A stretch of DNA of 64,000 bases from Doris montereyensis (Eukaryota > Mollusca > Gastropoda > Nudibranchia > Dorididae): positions 343,501 through 407,500 of the forward strand of contig JAXRKP010000216.1 of the NCBI GenBank assembly GCA_037039925.1, written 5' to 3'. The notes under the pieces are model-generated. The model made no database searches. It was not told where the DNA came from and saw nothing but the letters and a program-made list of their open reading frames with translations. The position numbers were made by a program, and so were the translations under genes. Positions 49,661 through 63,764 of the stretch are shown here, piece by piece. How positions within the stretch are numbered: position 1 is the first letter of the stretch; every line of letters begins with the position of its first letter.

Positions 49661-51499
49661 GTGAGTAAAACCAAATTAGAATAAATTGTTCTTGTACAAG
49701 GTGAGTTTTGATCCCAAAACTCATTCACAACATTGTGCAGCTTTGTTTGATTTTTTTTATTGTCATCTGATGAGTCCTCAGGCTACATACATGTGGGCCT
49801 GCTTATTATTGTCCTCTCACACCTACTTAATATGCACACAAATAAAGAAAATCCCAGCAACTGGAATAATCCATATATGCACTTATTTGGAAATTAGATT
49901 AAATAAACTAAAGTAAGTCCCATACTCAGAGTTGAGATTTTTCCAAGGCATAGGGCATAGTGAGGTAGTTTGCCATTGCTTTTCACACCACCTTTACTTT
50001 TGCCGAATCTGAATTGACCTAGCTACCCATTTTGCTACTGGGTCGATAGGGAGGCCAGATGAAAAAAATTAGATTACTGGTTCAGAAAGATTTAATCCAG
50101 TGTAGACGAGTATGATTACTATTTGTTGCATTTGATAATAAATACCCTTATAAATATCTTCATCCACATAATAATGTGTATTAGTTTATAGAGTTTTTAA
50201 TAATGTCTGGCTGTTTATAAGGTTTGATTACAAGATAGCAGCTTGAGGGAACTTTTATGTAAAGCAATGTATTAATAATACTTATTATCTTTTTACTGAT
50301 TAGCTTACTTTATAAAACTCATATTAATCTAAATTTGATTCATACATTACTCTTTCTGTAATTTTTAACTAACTCCTCGATAAATATTGGTAGCCATATT
50401 AGACAGGTTCATGATTATGTTGTCAATGCAAAGAGTAAATCAGAATATCTCTCACCCCTATAAAAAGTAAATGGATTTGTGCTGACTTTAATTGTTGTTG
50501 CTGTTGTTGTGATATAAACATAAACTGCTTATGGTATTTATATAAGACAGTTTAGCTAAAATTACAGCAAACTAACAAAATTTGCTTTTAATTCGAAATG
50601 GAAAATAATCAGAATATCACAACATTAATTATATTGTTCTAATCTTTTGTTGGGTTTTTGTTGTTGTTGCTTGTTGATGTTCTCATTTTGTTGGTAGAAA
50701 TGTGTCTCTGAAATTGGCAACACTAACAAATCTTGCTTGTCATTTGCTATTGTTGTTAAAAGGATCAAAGGACACAATATTCTGTAATATTTTGGCATTC
50801 TCTATCTTTCATGCCTGAACTAAATTTTCAGTTCTGTTTGAAAATTATTATAAGCTTATAATGAGGTAGAGTCTATGTGTTACTAAAATTTACAGATGCT
50901 TAAGAGACAACTTTTCATCATGTCAACCAAAATATTGAGTTTACATAGATCTTTCATACTATTCTTATTGTGGTTTTATAAGTCTCATCCCTTCCCCTAC
51001 CCCTACCTTCCCATCGCTCCTTGGTGTTATTTATAGTTAAAGGTCAGTTTTCTCTCATTTTATATTATATTGTATGGATACAGGGTAGATTGACATGTTT
51101 CAGAGAACATTCATGGTCAAAAGAGCTAATAGGACTATCATGCTATTGCTATCTGTGCTTTGTTTATAGTTTTTAGAATTGAATTAAATAGAATAAAAAA
51201 TGGAAGGAGATAAGAATATTGACATCTATATTTCTGTTTTTAAACCAATACTGATTTTATTAGCGAGAAGTTATATAAGATTTATATACTCATTATTTCA
51301 GTATTTTGTTACCTTTAGATTTCAATACAATTCTAGGAAATTTATTCTGTATTTAAATATTTTTATTCAAATAGTTTGTGAAGTGGTCAAAAAACTATGA
51401 ACATTTTCAAAAGAGACAAAAAACCCCCACCCCAAACAACTAAAAACAAATTTTTAGCTTCATAGACTTTCTTAGGCATTTGAAATATATTTGGCTGTT

Positions 51500-52560
51500 G
51501 ATTAATTAATCCGGGCAGTGGACAGGTAAGCACCTGTACGGGAGTAGACGATCACACCCTCCACGAATCTCCTGCTGCCTTGCAGGCAGGTCTTTGCTGA
51601 CCAAAGGCTAAGGAGTTAACCCTGAAAGAAAACAACCTGCTACCTTGCAGGCCGGTCTGGCTGACAAAAGGCTAAGGGAGCTAACCCTGAAAGAAAACAA
51701 CCTGTTGCCTTGCAGGCTGATCTTGAATGATCAAATGCTAAGGGAGTTAACCCTGACAGAAAATAACAAGGCCTGGTATGGCCTCAAGGTCGCAACCCCA
51801 CCATCTACCTAGGGTACAGTGGGCTAATCCCCTGCTTATCCAAAACCAAACTGATTCAGAGAAATAAATGCAATATACCAGGCTTGGCCTTTCAACGACG
51901 AACATGAAACGAACACGGACTGTGATTTTTGGAACATGAAATGTTAGGGTAATGGAAAAGAGTTAGAATTAGTTGAAGAAATGGAAAAATTCAAAGTAGA
52001 CATTTTAGCCATTACAAAAACAAAGAAAAAAGGACAAGGAATAGAAAATGTAGGACCAAATCATATTTTAATCTCTTTACGAGTAGATGTTAAAGATAGA
52101 ACTAGAGCAGGAGTAGGCCTCCTAGTGCATAAAAGGCATGAAAAGCTACTAGAAAGTTGGAAATGTATAAGCCTACGGCTATTAGAGGTAAATATTAAAC
52201 CAAAAGGAAGAGAAATTAAATTATTATTAGCTTATGGACCAAACAAAGACGCCACTAAAGAAGAAAAATATATCTTCGAAAACGATCTACAAATAGCTGC
52301 AGAGAATCTTAACACAAATAGGAACTAATGGTTTTAGGAGATTTAAACGCTAGAGTAGGCAACAATATATAAACGCCAGGAGGAGTAATAGGTAAATAAG
52401 GAAACACAACAAGTTCTCCAAATGGAGAGATACTAATAGATTTTTGCCTAAAATAGCCAACACATTTTTTCCGCATAAAGACATCCACAAATATTCAAGA
52501 GTAAATGAAGACAGGTGTGAACAGTCGATGATAGACTACGTAATAGTTAGTAGCGGCCAC
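51500..52560 (+). mobile_element. LINE 5' part with endonuclease domain and tandem monomers
   Basis: Translation from about 51910 gives TVIFGT, stop, NVRVMEKELELVEEMEKF, KVDILAITKTKKKGQG, AGVGLLVHKRHEKLLESW and LLLAYGPNKDATKEEK, then VLGDLNARVGNN and MIDYVIVSS. This is the APE-type endonuclease of a non-LTR retrotransposon. Stops and frameshifts occur. ITKTK has Lys where the catalytic Glu (ETK) is expected, so it is dead. Three ~66-bp monomers lie upstream at 51569-51766. Confidence 0.85.
51569..51766 (+). repeat. Three ~66-bp tandem monomers in a LINE 5' region
   Basis: Each unit has CCTGCTGCCTTGCAGG (or a one-to-two-base variant), GGTCTTGCTGACCAAAGGCTAAGG-like sequence and TAACCCTGAAAGAAAAC. 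The units abut and differ at a few positions. Confidence 0.85.
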
Positions 52561-53164
52561 CTTGGGGATTGAACATTTGACGTCTGCGTTGGCACCCATT
52601 GCCTCGCCAAGAAAAGAAAGCTGACTACCAACGAAGCTAACACGTGGGGCTTTGATATTATCTAATGTCAGTTCCTTCACTTTCGATATGCCCCTTGCCT
52701 CAGTGTTTGTAGTTAACACTGTGGCAAGCTTTCTATTGTGCTGAGGTCATCATGGTCATCACAGTCATCATGGACGTTTTTATTCACTTTGTCAACATTT
52801 TTAACAGTTTCGTTTGACTACAATTAGGATTATCGGGAAGCATGAGTATAATTTGCTTATACATAAAGTTGATGGTACTTTGTGATGTCCATAAGGATAA
52901 TAATTGTTTGATAAAGGTCCACTTGTTTTCAACAATTCATTTACCTGATGAGGGATTTCCTTCTTTTTCCATTTACCTCATTTCACTCATCTATTACTTA
53001 CTTGACTTACGTTTTTCCAATACAAATTGACTACAGATATGCTGCCTACTTTTTCTCAGCTTAACAAAAATAAACAGTGAATTGCTTCCCACTCCCTTTT
53101 GTTTTGCTTAGTATGCTTTATCTTTTTGTATTGAACTATATTGAATGGTAGGTGATCCATTTAA

Positions 53165-53290
53165 GCGGGTGTTTGGTGGGCGATACTGGTAGGTCATACT
53201 GCTTTCCTTTCATTCTCGTCTCGCTGCTTCCTTTTAATTAACTCTGACATCACTGCATATTATGATGGACGGGGTAAATTTCAATGATCC
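53165..53290 (+). repeat. Recurrent element 'C', copy 5
   Basis: GGTGGGCGATACTGGTAGG, a pyrimidine-rich core, TTAACTCTGACATCACTGCA and GATGGACGGGGTAAATTTCA. The best full-length example with copies 2 and 7. Confidence 0.7.
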
Positions 53291-53690
53291 ATAGTTTTCT
53301 GTGATTCGACAAATTATATCGCAATTGATGTGATTGTCATGTTGTCATGACAATTCTCATCTGAAACATTTACATTGAGGAAAAGCATATTATTATTCAT
53401 GTGCAGTATGGCTGTGCCACTTCTAGCTGTTGGTTTGATTTATTTTAAAAAGAAAATAAAGAACGAAAATGTCAAGTAGCGCTTTAAAGCTGATAATCCC
53501 CTGAAGCCTTAATAACGGATGATATCTTTTTTATTGCACACCTCACACGAAAACAGAAGGCCTGTGGTCCTGTAGAGTAGGCCAAGATCAATAACGAAGT
53601 AAATGTACCCAGTGACTGCAACAAATATTTTTTATCGAATTTTTACTAATGCGATGATTGCGAACTACTATTCAATTGCGCCCCCCCCCC

Positions 53691-54022
<332 letters not shown>

Positions 54023-54049
54023 CTCTGCTTTGCTTCTTTTACTTATCTT

Positions 54050-54115
54050 TTCATTTGATTCTTCCTCGTAATTCACCCTGCGATCCCGCACTGGCGGATT
54101 GGGTAAATTTCAATG
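54050..54115 (+). repeat. Recurrent element 'C', copy 6 (right part after TC array)
   Basis: TTCCTCGTAATTCACCCTGC, GATCCCGCACTGGCGGATTG and GGTAAATTTCAATGAAAC follow directly after TC array 1, which occupies the place of the pyrimidine core. Confidence 0.6.
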
Positions 54116-54121
54116 AAACAA

Positions 54122-54643
<522 letters not shown>

Positions 54644-55374
54644 AACCCACAACTTTCATACAATGAAGTACATGTACTCTCCTGATTTTCTTGTCATATT
54701 TGGAAAGTTTAAACTTTGAAATTTGGCCTTCTGTAGTAGGCAGCATCTTTGGAACCATTTCCTCTCAGAGACGAGTGATTCCTATTTAAAAAGGGGGTTT
54801 GGGGGGGGGGGGGGGGAGTGACCAGTGCAGATCCCGCGATCCCCACTACTGGTTGAGGTGGGTACATGTAATTAATTATTATAACGAGTAGGAGGTCGAA
54901 GGAAGTACAGTGCACGTGAAACAACACCTTTTTTGTATTTTTAAGGAAAAAGGGAACCTACAGAAATATTCTCATTCGACTTAAATGATAGGTTGGCCTA
55001 CCGTATTTTTAAAAATTATTATTATTATAGGCATGCCCATGACTTGAGGGATACGAAAGTAGGAAAGTAGTCATAATAAGAGGGTCAATAGAGAAAATAG
55101 ACATCATTGATTGTATCGGCGGCTCAGAAACATTTTGTCTTTACTACACATCTGGCGATTTTGAGTTATACAATATACTAATTATCAGATTCCCCGTCGT
55201 CAATTGTCCTTGTCACTAATGATTTGTAACCAAAACCGGTCTACGTTTGTCAGGAATTTCACTCGCATGTAGTCCTTACTTCAGATTCTCTTTCCGGTTG
55301 ACCACTATAGAGCCTTTTTAAAAAAAATCTTCTGAAAACGAGTGCAAGCGTAGTTAGGACAATATATCGACGTT

Positions 55375-55493
55375 ATGTCAACGGATGCAATGTTGGCACC
55401 ATTACGAGAGTTGCAGCCGAAAAGCACATGGAAAGGAGGACTTATTGTGACTTCTCTGACTCAGCAGAGAACCTTTTTATGGCACATGGCAAG
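55375..55493 (+). CDS. Candidate first coding exon, unknown product
   Basis: ATG at 55375, open for 39 codons plus 2 bases to a strong donor GGCAAG|GTAATG. It starts MSTDAMLAPLRELQPKSTWK and continues GGLIVTSLTQQRTFLWHMA. The composition is protein-like, but I found no second exon downstream and no family match. Confidence 0.3.
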
Positions 55494-56412
55494 GTAATGA
55501 AAACGGAGGTAATTTTCTTTGTTGAAGGGATAGAGGATTAGTAAAGAAATGTAAGGGTCATTCAAAATACATGGTACACCAGAGAACAATAGCGCAATAC
55601 CAATGAGAATTGGAGTAATGACAAAACACCATGTTGTAAAGGTTGGCTAACAGTGTTGGTCAGCTTTGAACTCTCTCCTCTGTTTCTGTAGTGATGGATT
55701 ATGTAACAGTACCTCTGTGACGCACAATGTGCCCTAGGAATGAAATGTTGACTGAAGACAAGATGAATGTATACAATAAACAAAATAAGAATGGGAATAG
55801 ACCATTTTATGACGCTTGAAAACGATGCCAAGAAAATGGTGACGAAATGTATCAAATAACTACCGGTACCAGAAATTCTATTTATATAAAGATGCAAGAT
55901 TAGGGAGAATAAGAGATCTCCTAGCAAGTTGAAGAAAGTTGTACGACTCAGAATTTAATGAACAATAGGTCTACATGAACTGACATTTGACGTTCTTGCT
56001 GGCTGTCTTTTTGGTTTTTATCATTGTTATCTCTCTATATATTATTTGTCTTCTTTGTCTTATTATATCGCTGAATGTTTCTGTCAGTCTGTGTGTGTGA
56101 TTTCACGTGAGACTATAATATATTGCCTGTCTGTCTGTCCATCCGAATGTAAGTATCTAAGGCTACATCTGTCTGTGTAATTGTGTGTAATAACCTATAA
56201 TACGTGGCAGCTCCATCAGAGAAGACACACAATGAACACAAACACGTGAAGTTTCGCATTTGTATCCTTTATGGCTACTCGTATATCTGTCTCTTCCCAT
56301 GTCTACCTGTCTTTCTATTTCTCAGTCACTCAATCGGTCGGTCTCAAAAGTAACCGTGTTTATTTCCGTACTTGTTGGCTTATATCACAGTCCATGCAGT
56401 TTACTCAATGTA

Positions 56413-56522
56413 TATCGCGGGCGGTTGGCGGGCGCTATGGTACGTCTTTTGTCTCGCTGTTTCCTCTTAACTCATCCTGAGATCACCACAATGGTGGATG
56501 GGGCAGACTTCAATTAAACAAA
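56413..56522 (+). repeat. Recurrent element 'C', copy 7
   Basis: GGTTGGCGGGCGCTATGGTA, TCTCGCTGTTTCCTCTTAAC, TCATCCTGAGATCACCAC and GGATGGGGCAGACTTCAATT. Confidence 0.7.
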
Positions 56523-56588
56523 TAAACTCAGTGTTTCTGTGTCATTTTAGGGGCTGTACCAATGCACTCAAAGTTGTTATTCTTGCAG

Positions 56589-56910
56589 GCGATTCGGTAG
56601 TCCAGAGGCAAGGTGTCGGCCTGTCAACCAAAAAGTCGTGGGTCTAAGCCCCGATGGTCGAAACATTTTCTCGAGTTTTTTCGAGTAAAAACTACCACCG
56701 CCCCCCCGGTCCAGGTAGATGGATCGATACCTAGTCCTGTCGGAGACGGACGATAAAAAGGAGGTCCCATGTTCAGATCACAATACTATGTGCACGCTAT
56801 GGCTCCATTGGCTATTTACAGGGCAGTCTGGGTAAATAAATAGTAAAAAAAGATCCCCCATGTACCAAAATGCCTGAGATCACCATAGTTGTGGATGTAT
56901 AATGTCATTC
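56589..56910 (+). repeat. SINE family B, copy 5 (near full length)
   Basis: GATTCGGTAGTCCAGAGGC (A box), CGTGGGTCTAAGCCCCGATG (B box), GGTCCAGGTAGATGGATCG, GTCGGAGACGGACGATAAAA, GTTCAGATCACAATAC and a 3' end with AAATGCCTGAGATCACCAT. The most complete copy. Confidence 0.8.
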
Positions 56911-57249
56911 TTGCTCTCTTTGTTTCAAGGCACACAAAAAGCCGAATGCCCACGAGGTGCTTGTGAAAAGACGCCGATAACCAAACGGTGTTCTTGAGCC
57001 GATCGGAATCTATTGATTGGTTCAGCCAGTGCTTCTCTTTCTGAGTCGTTCCCCACTCTGATTTCCTTTTTTTTCTTCTTCTTTTTCTTTCTTTCTTCCT
57101 TCGTTTTTCTCCCTGTTTGATCCGGTGCTAAATGATTTGCATGTTACTGCTGTCAATCAGTTATTGATCATGTTATTTAGCGTGCTCCGTTGTCCCGTAC
57201 CACGAAATACGTAAATGAATAAACTAATGAAAATATTATGCATCATAGA

Positions 57250-57540
<291 letters not shown>

Positions 57541-57789
57541 TTTGTTAATCAACCAACCAATAATTAATTAATAAATAAAAAATTAAAAGCAAAAAAATCA
57601 ACAATAACTTACAACAACAACTAAGGAACTTCCTTTCACCCCAAACCCTCCCACTTCTTTCTCAAAAACAAAACAAGAAATACACCCCAAAACAATGACA
57701 AACACCGTTACCACTACCCCAATGATAAAAGTCTTAAAAGAAACCCAAACAAACCAACCCCACAATGAACAACCTCTTCCTGTCCAAAA

Positions 57790-58084
57790 AGAAGAAGACG
57801 AAGAAGAAGAAGAAGAAGAAGAAGAAAAAGAAGAAGAAGAAAAAGAAGAAGAAGAAGAAGAAGAAGAAGAAGAAGAAGAAGAAGAAGAAGAAGAAGAAGA
57901 AGAAGAAGAAGAAGAAGAAGAAGAAGAAGAGAAGAAGAAGAAGAAGAAGAAGAAGAAGAAGAGAAGAAGAAGAAGAAGAAGAAGAAGAGAAGAAGAAGAA
58001 GAAGAAGAAGAAGAAGAAGAAGAAGAAGAAGAAGAAGAAGAAGAAGAAGAAGAAGAAGAAGAAGAAGAAGAAGAAGAAGAAGAA
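57790..58084. repeat. (GAA)n trinucleotide array
   Basis: About 295 bp of almost pure AAG/GAA units on the + strand, with a few AAAAG and GAGAAG interruptions. Confidence 0.97.
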
Positions 58085-58109
58085 AGACAGCACACAAACC
58101 ACAAGGCGC

Positions 58110-60650
58110 CCCATGTGCAGTAAATCTATGGCAATTGGCGTAGAAAGAGCTCCGACTGTTTCATCACACATCTTGAGTTCAGTGTTAAAGTAATGATATA
58201 GATACTGCTTAGAAAGTATATAGTATGAAATAGTAACAACGTTACAGGCTTGAAAAAATATTTCAATCACCAGATAAGGAGTGGGTGAATGATTCAATAT
58301 CAAAGCGTACTTATACTCTATCTAACATGAAAGCATGTCAGTCGGTGCGAGGGGTAGCCGTCGCAGACGTAAAATGTTACACTATCTCTGTCCTCAACAT
58401 TCCTGATAGGGCAATTTTATTTTTAAATATAACATCGAGATTGCCAATAAGAGAAGGAACAGACTACGTAGACATTCAGATGTCCACCTAGTCTCTGCCA
58501 CTAGGGGGACACTCAATCATACTACGTCATCACTTATTCTCTTTCATAAGAGAAGATACTTATGGAAAAAGATAATCACACAAGTTTTAAACTAGGAGGC
58601 GAGAAAGTTAACTTTCTAGTGCGATAATTGCTTTTGCAGATGAATTATTTAAAAGCCTAGAATAAAATATCTATCCTGTGTTCTTGGCTGCTTTATTAAA
58701 TGGGTTGTCAAATTCAATGCGTAATTTATCTATACAGAACGTTGTGCTGAGAAAGATTAAGTTACTCCTATAGTTGTAACGTAGAACTAGATCTAGTTTT
58801 CACGTTTCCTCTGATTGTCTCCATTAACTCAACCTTTCCATGGAAACTTTTCACACACCTCTGTAATTTTACTTTCACCGTATTCTTTTTCATCAAATTA
58901 CACTGTATGCTAAATCTTTAGACCGAAAAGAAAGGAGTTAGCTTGGTTGGAAGTGCGCTCTCTTTTCATTGCGGGGCGATGGATGTCGACGTACAAGTCG
59001 CGGGTTCGACTCTATGGATGCCCTAATATTTTGTTTTTGTCTAGATTTATTCCTATGTATTCGTCTCGTCTTCGTTCCTATTGGGATTCGATATTATTTC
59101 ATGCCACCATTCACCACTTTTGATTCTGTTTGGCTCTCGCCCTTTATTTTTGGGATTGTTTTGATCGTTGTAAAGTTTCCAGCGCCGCCGTGTGACTGAA
59201 CGAGGTGTCAAATGCATTCATTAATACTATTACGATGTATTGCCTTTTCAATGTTAGAGTCGCTTTAATGATTAACTTTCTGCTACATATTACATTGTAT
59301 TATACTAAGGTTCACTTAGCACAGGAAAAGAAGTATTGTGTTTGAGACTGTCTGGCCTATTTTTTTCTCTCTTACACGCCGTGCAAGTACGGTACAAGTA
59401 CAAGGTGACTTACGTTACTTATCCTGCTTTGCGTGAAGTGATTAGGATTGGCGATAAGAAGGAAAAGGTCAGATTTACTACTAGGAAACAGGTTGCAGTT
59501 CAGTAGCCGTTGTTCTATTGAGGGAGCTTGGCGTCTAATCATTAGATTACTTTCAATTCTGAGGTTATGAAGGTACACGTGAAGGTATTATTTCAAAATG
59601 TTAATTACCTGGTATAACCTGTTCAAAATCGCGGGCTAGCTGAATGAAAATGATACTCATAAAGACGGGGAAACTATGACGTTAACATTAAATCAACATC
59701 AATTTTTGGCAGAACATTTTCTCAAACAAAAACGATCTGGCGATGATTTAAAGCCTTCATACAAAATATAGCTTTCCTTAGTGGCCTATCAACAGGGCCT
59801 TTGGCGAACAAAGATCGACCAACTCATAATATATATAGATTGTGTTGTGTTTGCTGCACATCATTTTCGTTAGCCTGTTCTTAACTTTGTAACGATTATC
59901 TGTTTATGACATACATATAAATAAACGAATATAAATGACTCAATTGTTAAATAAATGCATTAGATTTAAGACATAAACGAATAAAGATTGATCGATAGAT
60001 AAATACTGGTAGATCGGAAACGATTGGAGTTTCGTTCAAGAGTATAAATGAAACCATAATTATTGCATTGTACGAAATGCAAAAGACGGAGAGCAAATTT
60101 ATTGGTCACTGTATGATCATGAGAAACAGCTTATAGATCTGGAAAATCATGCTCTTTGTCATAAATGTATTTAGATTTAAGATCACTGTCATTGACTACT
60201 ACGTATATTTGATAATAAAGAAAAGAAGGAAGTTGGCACTCAGTAAAACTTGACAGGTCATGAAAAAAAGACGGAAATACCCACAAGAGCTCTAGTTCTA
60301 CGTATTTGCTCAGGAAAGTCATACTGTAGACGCTGTTTATGTTAGAGTACACTGTACTCGTCGATACGGTGGACTGACGGCTATCCGGTCACTTGCGTTA
60401 AATATTGATTTTGTAAAAGCTATACTCAAAAGAGCGAAAATGACGTCGATATTCCGAAACCTGATTACTCATTGTGCAAGTAACACACACAGCCAATCCG
60501 TTCATTATACACTGTAGTGAAGCCTTTCATGTGATACAATGTAAATTCTCTCTATTCACGGCGTTTATCGATAGGTCTATGTGATTCCCCATGATTTTCA
60601 GTGCGCCCGAAGATTGGGTGTCGTCTGCTCACAATGCGTCAAGCTACGGG
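58110..60650. other. Non-coding stretch
   Basis: No convincing coding signal. Near 58935-59015 a tRNA-like pair of boxes (AGCTTGGTTGG and GCGGGTTCGACTC) suggests a decayed SINE head. Confidence 0.35.
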
Positions 60651-60659
60651 TGCTTGGAA

Positions 60660-61130
60660 AGCTTACTAGTTTATTATTAATAATGAATGGCATTTATATC
60701 GCGCATATACCTGACTGAACTCTCTATGCGCTTTAAAAAAGCAAAAGAAGTTGTACCAAAAATAGCATAGTCAGCACAAGGGCCCCATAGAAGCAATCAA
60801 GATCTATCTATAACATATTTAGGATGAAAAAACACACACTATAAAATATGACATAATATGTATAATTTTAGTATATAGTAATCAAAAAAAATAAATAAAA
60901 AAATAAATCTATTTCAAAACATTATGAATGAATGACATTAGGACCAATCCAAAGACAAATATATCTGCACCGGCAGGTCTTTAATATGTGGAGCAGAAAA
61001 AAATAGTGTTCCAACTTCTTTTCGAATGTTGTAGGGGATAATTCATCTCGGATATCTCTGGGTAATTCATTCCAGTAAAGGGGTCCGACATAAGAGAAAT
61101 AATGATAGCCTTAAGATCTGCCTTGATACC
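60660..61130 (-). mobile_element. LINE C-terminal remnant, family 5
   Basis: The - strand at 60975-61110 reads SYVGPLYWNELPRDIRDELS and TTFEKKLEHYFFLLH, the WN-LP--IR ... TFK-KL--YL motif closing many LINE ORF2s. The stretch at 60680-60745 (GGCATTTATATCGCGCATAT, ATGCGCTTTA) looks like its 3' untranslated tail. Confidence 0.6.
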
Positions 61131-61756
61131 ATTTGGCTCATACTGTCGAATGCAATTGGATGGATTTGTTATTGAACTTATCAATTAATATAGTTGATTT
61201 TATTCGTTAGTTTCTAATTTATTTTGACTGTTTTTATTTTTGGTTGTTTGTTTTTTGTTTTTATAATTTTTTGTTGCCGGAGACAATTTGTGCACATGTT
61301 CTTGAAAACACAATAAATCAAGCAACTATGGGATGCCAGCAAGTCATAGACACTCTTACCTACGTAAAAATGTCCATCAAAAGAAGAAAATTCACCATTC
61401 AGTCACTCTTGCGTCTATTCTTACAGGATGAGCCATGTTTTATGTAAATGCCGTATACTGCTTAAAATCACACCCCCTCTGAAATTTATCGATTATGAGG
61501 CAAGGTCAAATAAGATTTGATATAATATTATCATAATCGAATAAATAACATTGTAAATGAAGGAAATATCAAACAGAGAAACAAATTATGTACTTATTTC
61601 CAACTGTTTAGACATGTCCTGTACGCAGCTTTAGTCGGCACATCTAGAAAGGTGAGGGCAAAGACCGGCTGGGGTGGGGTGGGGAAATCTACTGTTTGTG
61701 TCTGCCTATTTCTCTTCTCTCCTTCTGTATCTCCCCTCTCCCTCTATCCTTCCCGG

Positions 61757-62085
<329 letters not shown>

Positions 62086-63242
62086 TTATTTTCCTCACAT
62101 CCATTTTGCCTATGTGAACAGCTTATCACATGACATATGTAATTATAAACAGGCTGTATGTACATGGCCAGTATATAATTTACATGATCTACCAAGAACA
62201 ATTCGCCGAAAAGACCACCCTGGTTCTCGTCGGCACCCGAAAGCCTATACCTGATCATTAACGTCTTATAATATTGATCACGAGGTCGCTGAATGTAAGG
62301 CAGGGATCCTGGTTAGCATTTTCCTAGACACATTTTCTCTGCTCTGTTATAAAGCATATACATATTGAGACTTGCTCTTTCTAAGACAATGATTTATGCT
62401 CTCACAAAAGCCTTGCTGGGTAATGCAAAATAATACGACCCGATCGTGTATCGTCGCATTATGCATAATACTAATGCATTGAGACAGGTGACGATAGCGT
62501 TGCCACGGACCTTTTTTTTTTTTAAACCGGTTTATTGGCATCGATGAAATTCCTCATGTCACCGTAGTTTGTTTTATGGGGAGAGTTAATGCCATGAGGG
62601 ATTGACATGCGAGTAAGAGGTCGTTGCAAAACAATTAATATAGGTGTTGATAGGGGGAGGGGGAGTGTCTCAACAATGGGGTCTCAAAGGACACCTACCT
62701 GTTGGAGCAACTGTTAGGAAAACTGTAAAAATAAGAACTTGTAGGAGGGCTTTACGTGACAGACATTACCCCCCCCCGCAAACACACCTTTAACACTTAC
62801 CTGGGGAAAAGCTGGATAATCACTTGCTTACCCAAATACATGTAATTTCCTTATTCAGAAAAAAAACCCCAATGAGAAAGGACTGTATTCCGTCGCTGGA
62901 GGGTATATATACATAAATGTGAACGATGTAGACAGAAAAAAATAACAATTATATAATGATAAAGTTCGAAGGAAATCTGTGGGAGATGACATTGACAAGG
63001 GATATTCCATCTCCATAGCTCCCCGTCCGATCTATACCGTTCAATAATTATCCTCGAGGAATCGAGTACCACCTTTCCATGATGAAGAAGTTGAATATTG
63101 CTCCAACGTTTTTTCATACCTACATATCATTGACCGCCCCCCAACCCAGCGCAAAGAACAAAATCTGTCAAAGTGACTTTCTGCACTGATTCCACGATTT
63201 TGTGTCGTCTATGACGCTCAACAACCGCTATACATGTACAGT

Positions 63243-63344
63243 ACCATCATCGTCGATGATTTGAACATTGACCACGATGGCCAGAGCCTAGAATCTGGAC
63301 AATTACGTGACATTTTGCTAGAACATGACCTTCCTCAACCGGTA
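63243..63344 (+). mobile_element. LINE endonuclease fragment (short)
   Basis: TIIVDDLNIDHDGQSLESG then LRDILLEHDLPQPV resembles the GDFN block of LINE endonucleases (GDFNI-D ... LL--H-L-Q-V). Isolated fragment with Asp in place of Gly. Confidence 0.4.
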
Positions 63345-63764
63345 GCAATACTAGGCCCTGCGTTGTGTTTTTTGTTGTTGAAATACACTTAACTCGCATT
63401 TCCCCACTCGATTCAAGGTGCAAATGAGTACCAACGTTAGCTGGAGAGTTAAACCTACAAAAGACAGCGTCCTGCTCAGAGGTAGCGTATCATTACCTGT
63501 TCCTCTTCAAACTATAGAAACCAGAAAAAACTCCCAACTCTGTGGGTCGTAGTGGCTGTGAAGGAATGTTAATGATCTATTCTGTCTCTTTTTCATTGAT
63601 TTCTATTGATTATTAATCCAACCACAATAAGTACGATACTCATCTTTCACCCAATTCTAAAAGAAGAGCACCAAACATCACTTTGCCTCTATTTAGAAAC
63701 TGTTCATTGGAGACAGACAGAATATGGTAATTGAAGGCACGGGCTCTGTTGTACGTTTAAAAGG

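Noticed and set aside
51569..51766. CRISPR-like repeat array
   Set aside because: The ~66-bp units abut without spacers and lie in a LINE in an animal genome.
57598..58303. Open frames of poly-Glu, poly-Lys, poly-Ser, poly-Leu and poly-Phe
   Set aside because: Produced by the (GAA)n array on both strands.
62851..63117. 88-codon open frame on the - strand
   Set aside because: No family resemblance, no splice context and low-quality composition after the first third; likely chance.
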